Origin: Enhydrobacter sp.
GTDB taxonomy: Bacteria; Pseudomonadota; Alphaproteobacteria; Reyranellales; Reyranellaceae
Assembly: GCF_030246845.1 (NCBI RefSeq)
Contig: NZ_CP126889.1
Location: 1,116,001 to 1,180,000, forward strand
Length of the DNA stretch: 64,000 nt
Direction: 5' to 3'
Shown here: one piece after another, positions 61,525 through 64,000 of the stretch
How positions within the stretch are numbered: the stretch's first letter is position 1
Layout: each line of letters starts with the position of its first letter
The notes under the pieces: generated by a model
What the model was told of the DNA's origin: nothing
What the model saw: the letters and a program-made list of their open reading frames with translations, nothing else
Databases searched by the model: none
Program-made: the position numbers and the translations under genes

Positions 61525-62379
61525 TCAGTCGGCCGCCTTCGTCGCCTCCTGTCGTGCGAGCCACTCCTTCATGGCTTCCTCCATGGTCATGAAGACGGCG
61601 CCGCCCGCCGCCAGCTTCTTGATCAGTCGCTCCAGCATCATCATGCGGTGGCCGCGGCCGATCACATGCGGATGGAAGGTGTAGGTGAGTATGCCGAACT
61701 CCGGGTTGACCTCGGTCATGTAGGTGAAGTCGTCGACGAAATTCTCCAGTACGCCACCCGCGTTCATCAGGCCGGCCTGGATGGAGCCGTTGGGATTGCG
61801 CATGTACTCGAAGTGTGGATAGTCGTCGAGCGACCAGCTTATCGGCATCTCGACCAGGCGCGTCGCGCGCCCGCGCACGAACGGCTGCTTCAGCTCGACC
61901 ACGTCGCCCTGGCGCGCGAAATAGCAGTCGTAGTCGTGGCCCATCAACGAGCTGTCGTATTGGATGCCGTGCTTCAACAGAAGCTCGATCGAGTGGGGTG
62001 AGAGATCCCAGGCGGGGGAGCGGTAGCCGCGCGCGAACCGGCCGCTGACGCGCCTGATCGACTCGTTGCCGCGCACGATCTCCTCTTCCTCCTCCTCGCG
62101 CGACAGCGCCACCGGCAGGCGGTGCGTCCAGCCGTGATGGGCAAGCTCGTGGCCCGCTTCGACATAGGGCATCACCGCATGAGGCGAGCTGTCGATCGTG
62201 TGTCCCGGCGTGAAAAAGGTCGCCTTGATGCCGTACTTCGCGAGGAGAGCGACCAGCCGCGGGATGACCACGATGTCGTATTCGCCACGCGATACCGCCG
62301 TCGGCGTCGTTTGTCCCCGGGCGATGAACCCCGACAGATGATCGTGGTCGAACGTCAGACAGACGATGTGACGGGCCAT
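61525..62379 (-). CDS. Polysaccharide deacetylase family protein
   Basis: 284-aa carbohydrate-esterase-4-type hydrolase. First motif CLTFDHDHLSG, second ELAHHGWTHR (metal His pair), third YRSPAWDLSP, and a late LTYTFHPHVIGRGHR with conserved His. The metal ligands look complete, unlike those of the protein at 54977. GGGAG precedes ATG 62379. It belongs to the PuuE/HpPgdA-like subgroup; the substrate may be an N-acyl sugar or ureide. Divergent from the GST gene. Confidence 0.87.
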   Translation of the reverse strand: MARHIVCLTFDHDHLSGFIARGQTTPTAVSRGEYDIVVIPRLVALLAKYGIKATFFTPGHTIDSSPHAVMPYVEAGHELAHHGWTHRLPVALSREEEEEEIVRGNESIRRVSGRFARGYRSPAWDLSPHSIELLLKHGIQYDSSLMGHDYDCYFARQGDVVELKQPFVRGRATRLVEMPISWSLDDYPHFEYMRNPNGSIQAGLMNAGGVLENFVDDFTYMTEVNPEFGILTYTFHPHVIGRGHRMMMLERLIKKLAAGGAVFMTMEEAMKEWLARQEATKAAD

Positions 62380-62448
62380 GGGACGCTCCCTCGAAGTTGT
62401 GCAACCATATCCAACCGACGACGGCCGGTCATCCGGGGAGGTTTGTCG

Positions 62449-63177
62449 ATGTTGGTGCTTCATCATGCCTGGCGTTCGAGCGCATCGCGCCGCGTCCGCC
62501 TTTGCCTGGCGGAAAAAGGTCTCGCCTACGAGAGCCACGTCGTCGACATGGAGAAGCTGGAGCACCATTCGCCGGCCTATCTGAAGATCAATCCCAACGG
62601 CGTCGTGCCGGCGCTGATCCTGGATGACGGCCGCGCCCTCCACGAAAGCGGCACGATCTGCGAATATCTGGACGAGGTCCATCCGGATCCACCCTTGCGC
62701 CCGTCGGATCCTTATCAACGCGCCGTCATGCGCAACTGGATCCGCCATGTCGACGGGCTGATCGGCAACCTCATCGTCTTCAACTGGGTCCATTCGCTGG
62801 CCAAGGTGGCCGCTCAATGGTCCGACGAGGAGCTGGCCGAAAGGCTCAAAAAAGTGCCGAGCAAGGAACGCCAGGAAGCCTGGTATCGCGCCGCCCGCAA
62901 GCCCTACACCGAGGAGGAGCGCGCCGAGGCGCGGCGCAAGCTCGTGCTGCTGCTCGACAGGATGGAGGAGATGATCGGGCAAGGCCGCTGGCTGGTTGGC
63001 GACGCCTACTCGATCGCCGATATCGCCGTGGTCCCCTTCGTGAAGCGCATCGACGAGGAGATCGCGCCTGACGAGATGCAGGCCTCCCGCCACCCTCGCG
63101 TGGCGGCATGGTGGGCGGCGGTCCAGGCGCGGCCGGCATTCACCGACGCCCGGATCGGCCCGTTCACGCCGGCTTGA
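62449..63177 (+). CDS. Glutathione S-transferase family protein
   Basis: 242-aa GST. N-terminal thioredoxin fold: LVLHHAWRSSASRRVRLCLAEKG (Ser as likely glutathione-activating residue), NPNGVVPALILDDG (cis-Pro), ESGTICEYLDE (gamma-glutamyl site). The C-terminal helical domain includes WLVGDAYSIADIAVVPFV. GGGGAGG precedes the ATG. Its stop overlaps that of the neighbouring minus-strand gene by 14 bp. The substrate is unknown. Confidence 0.9.
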   Translation: MLVLHHAWRSSASRRVRLCLAEKGLAYESHVVDMEKLEHHSPAYLKINPNGVVPALILDDGRALHESGTICEYLDEVHPDPPLRPSDPYQRAVMRNWIRHVDGLIGNLIVFNWVHSLAKVAAQWSDEELAERLKKVPSKERQEAWYRAARKPYTEEERAEARRKLVLLLDRMEEMIGQGRWLVGDAYSIADIAVVPFVKRIDEEIAPDEMQASRHPRVAAWWAAVQARPAFTDARIGPFTPA

Positions 63178-64000
63178 GCAGGAAGGGCTTGGCCTGGGCG
63201 TCGTAGTCGGGATAGCCCAGCGTCGTGCGCAGCTCGGCCGGCGGCAGCGCCAGCTTCGTTTCCGATTCTCCCGCCGCGATGGCCGCAAGGCCTGCCTTCA
63301 TGCCGGCCACGGCCGGCGACAGCATCCCGGTCGGGAAGGTGCCGATCTTGAAGCCGAGCGCCGCCGCCTCCTTCTGCGACGGCGTCGCCCGCGGCGCGCC
63401 CGGCGACAGGACGACGAAGGACGGCCTGCCTTTCGCGGCCGCCACGGCGCGCTTGATCTCGCCCTCGTCGGCAGGCGAATCGAGGAACAGGATGTCGGCG
63501 CCCTCCTCGACATACATCTCGATGCGCGCCACCGCCTCGTCGATGCCTTGCGTCGGCCGGCAGTCGGTGCGCGCCAGCACGAGGATGCCGGACTCCTTCG
63601 CCGCCGCGACGGCGGCACGGATCTTCATGCGCGCCTCCTCGCGCGGCAGGCAAGGCTTGCCCGCCGCCGTGAGCGCGCGCGGCGTGATCTTGTCCTCGAT
63701 CAGCACGGCGGCCGCCCCGGCGCGGCCATAGGCGCGCACCGTGCGCTGCACGTTCATCGCGTTGCCATAACCGTGATCGCCGTCGGCCAGCACCAGCAGG
63801 TCGGGTGCCGCGCCATGCACCATGTTGAACGAGTCGAACATCTCGCCGAACGAGATCAGGTCGAGATCGGGTCCGCCCAGCCGGCTCGCCGCCACGCAGG
63901 AACCGGAGAGGAAGGCCGTCTTGAACCCCGCACTCACCGCAAGCCTGGCGCTGAGCCCGTCCCAGACCGCCGGCATCGCGACGAAGCCCGGCTGGGCGAG
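63164..64000 (-). CDS. Isocitrate lyase/PEP-mutase family enzyme (5' end outside window)
   Basis: TIM-barrel lyase of the PEP mutase/isocitrate lyase superfamily, at least 278 aa. The frame is open to the window edge and reads LAQPGFVAMPAVWDGLSAR, which in this family is internal, so the start lies beyond 64000. Metal motif DGDHGYGNAMNVQRTV with VLIEDKITP; the KKCGH catalytic loop of isocitrate lyase is absent (PCLPREEARMKI instead). This points to the oxaloacetate-decarboxylase-like or carboxyvinyl-carboxyphosphonate-mutase-like branch. Convergent with the GST gene. Confidence 0.85.
   Translation of the reverse strand, partial: LAQPGFVAMPAVWDGLSARLAVSAGFKTAFLSGSCVAASRLGGPDLDLISFGEMFDSFNMVHGAAPDLLVLADGDHGYGNAMNVQRTVRAYGRAGAAAVLIEDKITPRALTAAGKPCLPREEARMKIRAAVAAAKESGILVLARTDCRPTQGIDEAVARIEMYVEEGADILFLDSPADEGEIKRAVAAAKGRPSFVVLSPGAPRATPSQKEAAALGFKIGTFPTGMLSPAVAGMKAGLAAIAAGESETKLALPPAELRTTLGYPDYDAQAKPFLLKPA

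Noticed and set aside
1..64000. tRNA, rRNA or CRISPR loci
   Set aside because: Reading both strands showed no cloverleaf-type or rRNA sequence and no regularly spaced direct repeats.

Overview
This is a high-GC window from an alphaproteobacterium, probably a free-living soil or water bacterium of the Rhodospirillales/Hyphomicrobiales type. The assignment rests on gene content: a complete hpnABCDEFG operon with hpnH and hpnN, pqqABCDE, Urt/Liv-type amide transport genes, CaiB-type CoA transferase, PhyH and hydantoinase genes, and a DUF6496-type basic protein. A Reyranella-like organism would fit, but I cannot prove a genus from sequence alone. I saw no rRNA, tRNA or CRISPR.

Region by region. 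(1) 1-6522, minus: a four-gene signalling operon. It encodes a CheY-like receiver, a large hybrid histidine kinase, a Tat-exported TRAP-type binding protein without transporter subunits, and an adenylate/guanylate cyclase with a receiver domain that runs off the left edge. (2) 6746-9239, minus: a D-aminoacylase-type amidohydrolase followed by a decayed acyl-CoA-dehydrogenase-like pseudogene. (3) 9462-12406, plus: a short operon (SDR with altered catalytic residues, DsbA/HCCA-isomerase family protein, HxlR regulator, nitronate monooxygenase) closed by a terminator. (4) 12487-27155: a hopanoid island with hpnN, ispH-hpnH, and hpnA to hpnG coupled throughout by 4-bp overlaps. It is flanked on both sides by paralogous ferritin-like putative diiron proteins of unknown function.

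(5) 27318-33505: CoA transferase, a small membrane protein, a cyclase-FHA protein, htpG, an M20 amidohydrolase, and the C-terminal stump of an OmpA-family gene. (6) 33529-35059: an IS1182-like element whose ends carry several terminator-type hairpins. (7) 35231-37634: a small membrane protein, an MFS transporter and two small hypotheticals. (8) 37772-44459, minus: one apparent operon for a PQQ-dependent dehydrogenase (predicted lipoprotein), a diheme cytochrome c, pqqABCDE and an orphan ABC-type binding protein. Together these make an enzyme, its electron acceptor, its cofactor pathway and possibly a substrate-capture protein.

(9) 44727-53712: an SDR, then an amide-utilisation operon (AmiC-like sensor protein, two permeases, binding protein, two ATPases, amidase) divergent from a MarR regulator with a palindromic operator. 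(10) 54015-64000: D-2-hydroxyacid dehydrogenase, two polysaccharide-deacetylase/PuuE-like proteins, a hydantoinase-A-type protein with a PhyH dioxygenase and a PPC-domain protein, several small secreted or basic proteins, a GST, and a PEP-mutase/isocitrate-lyase family gene cut by the right edge.

The most promising leads for something undescribed are the paired diiron proteins bracketing the hopanoid genes, the TRAP binding protein/hybrid kinase/cyclase operon, and the binding protein attached to the PQQ operon.
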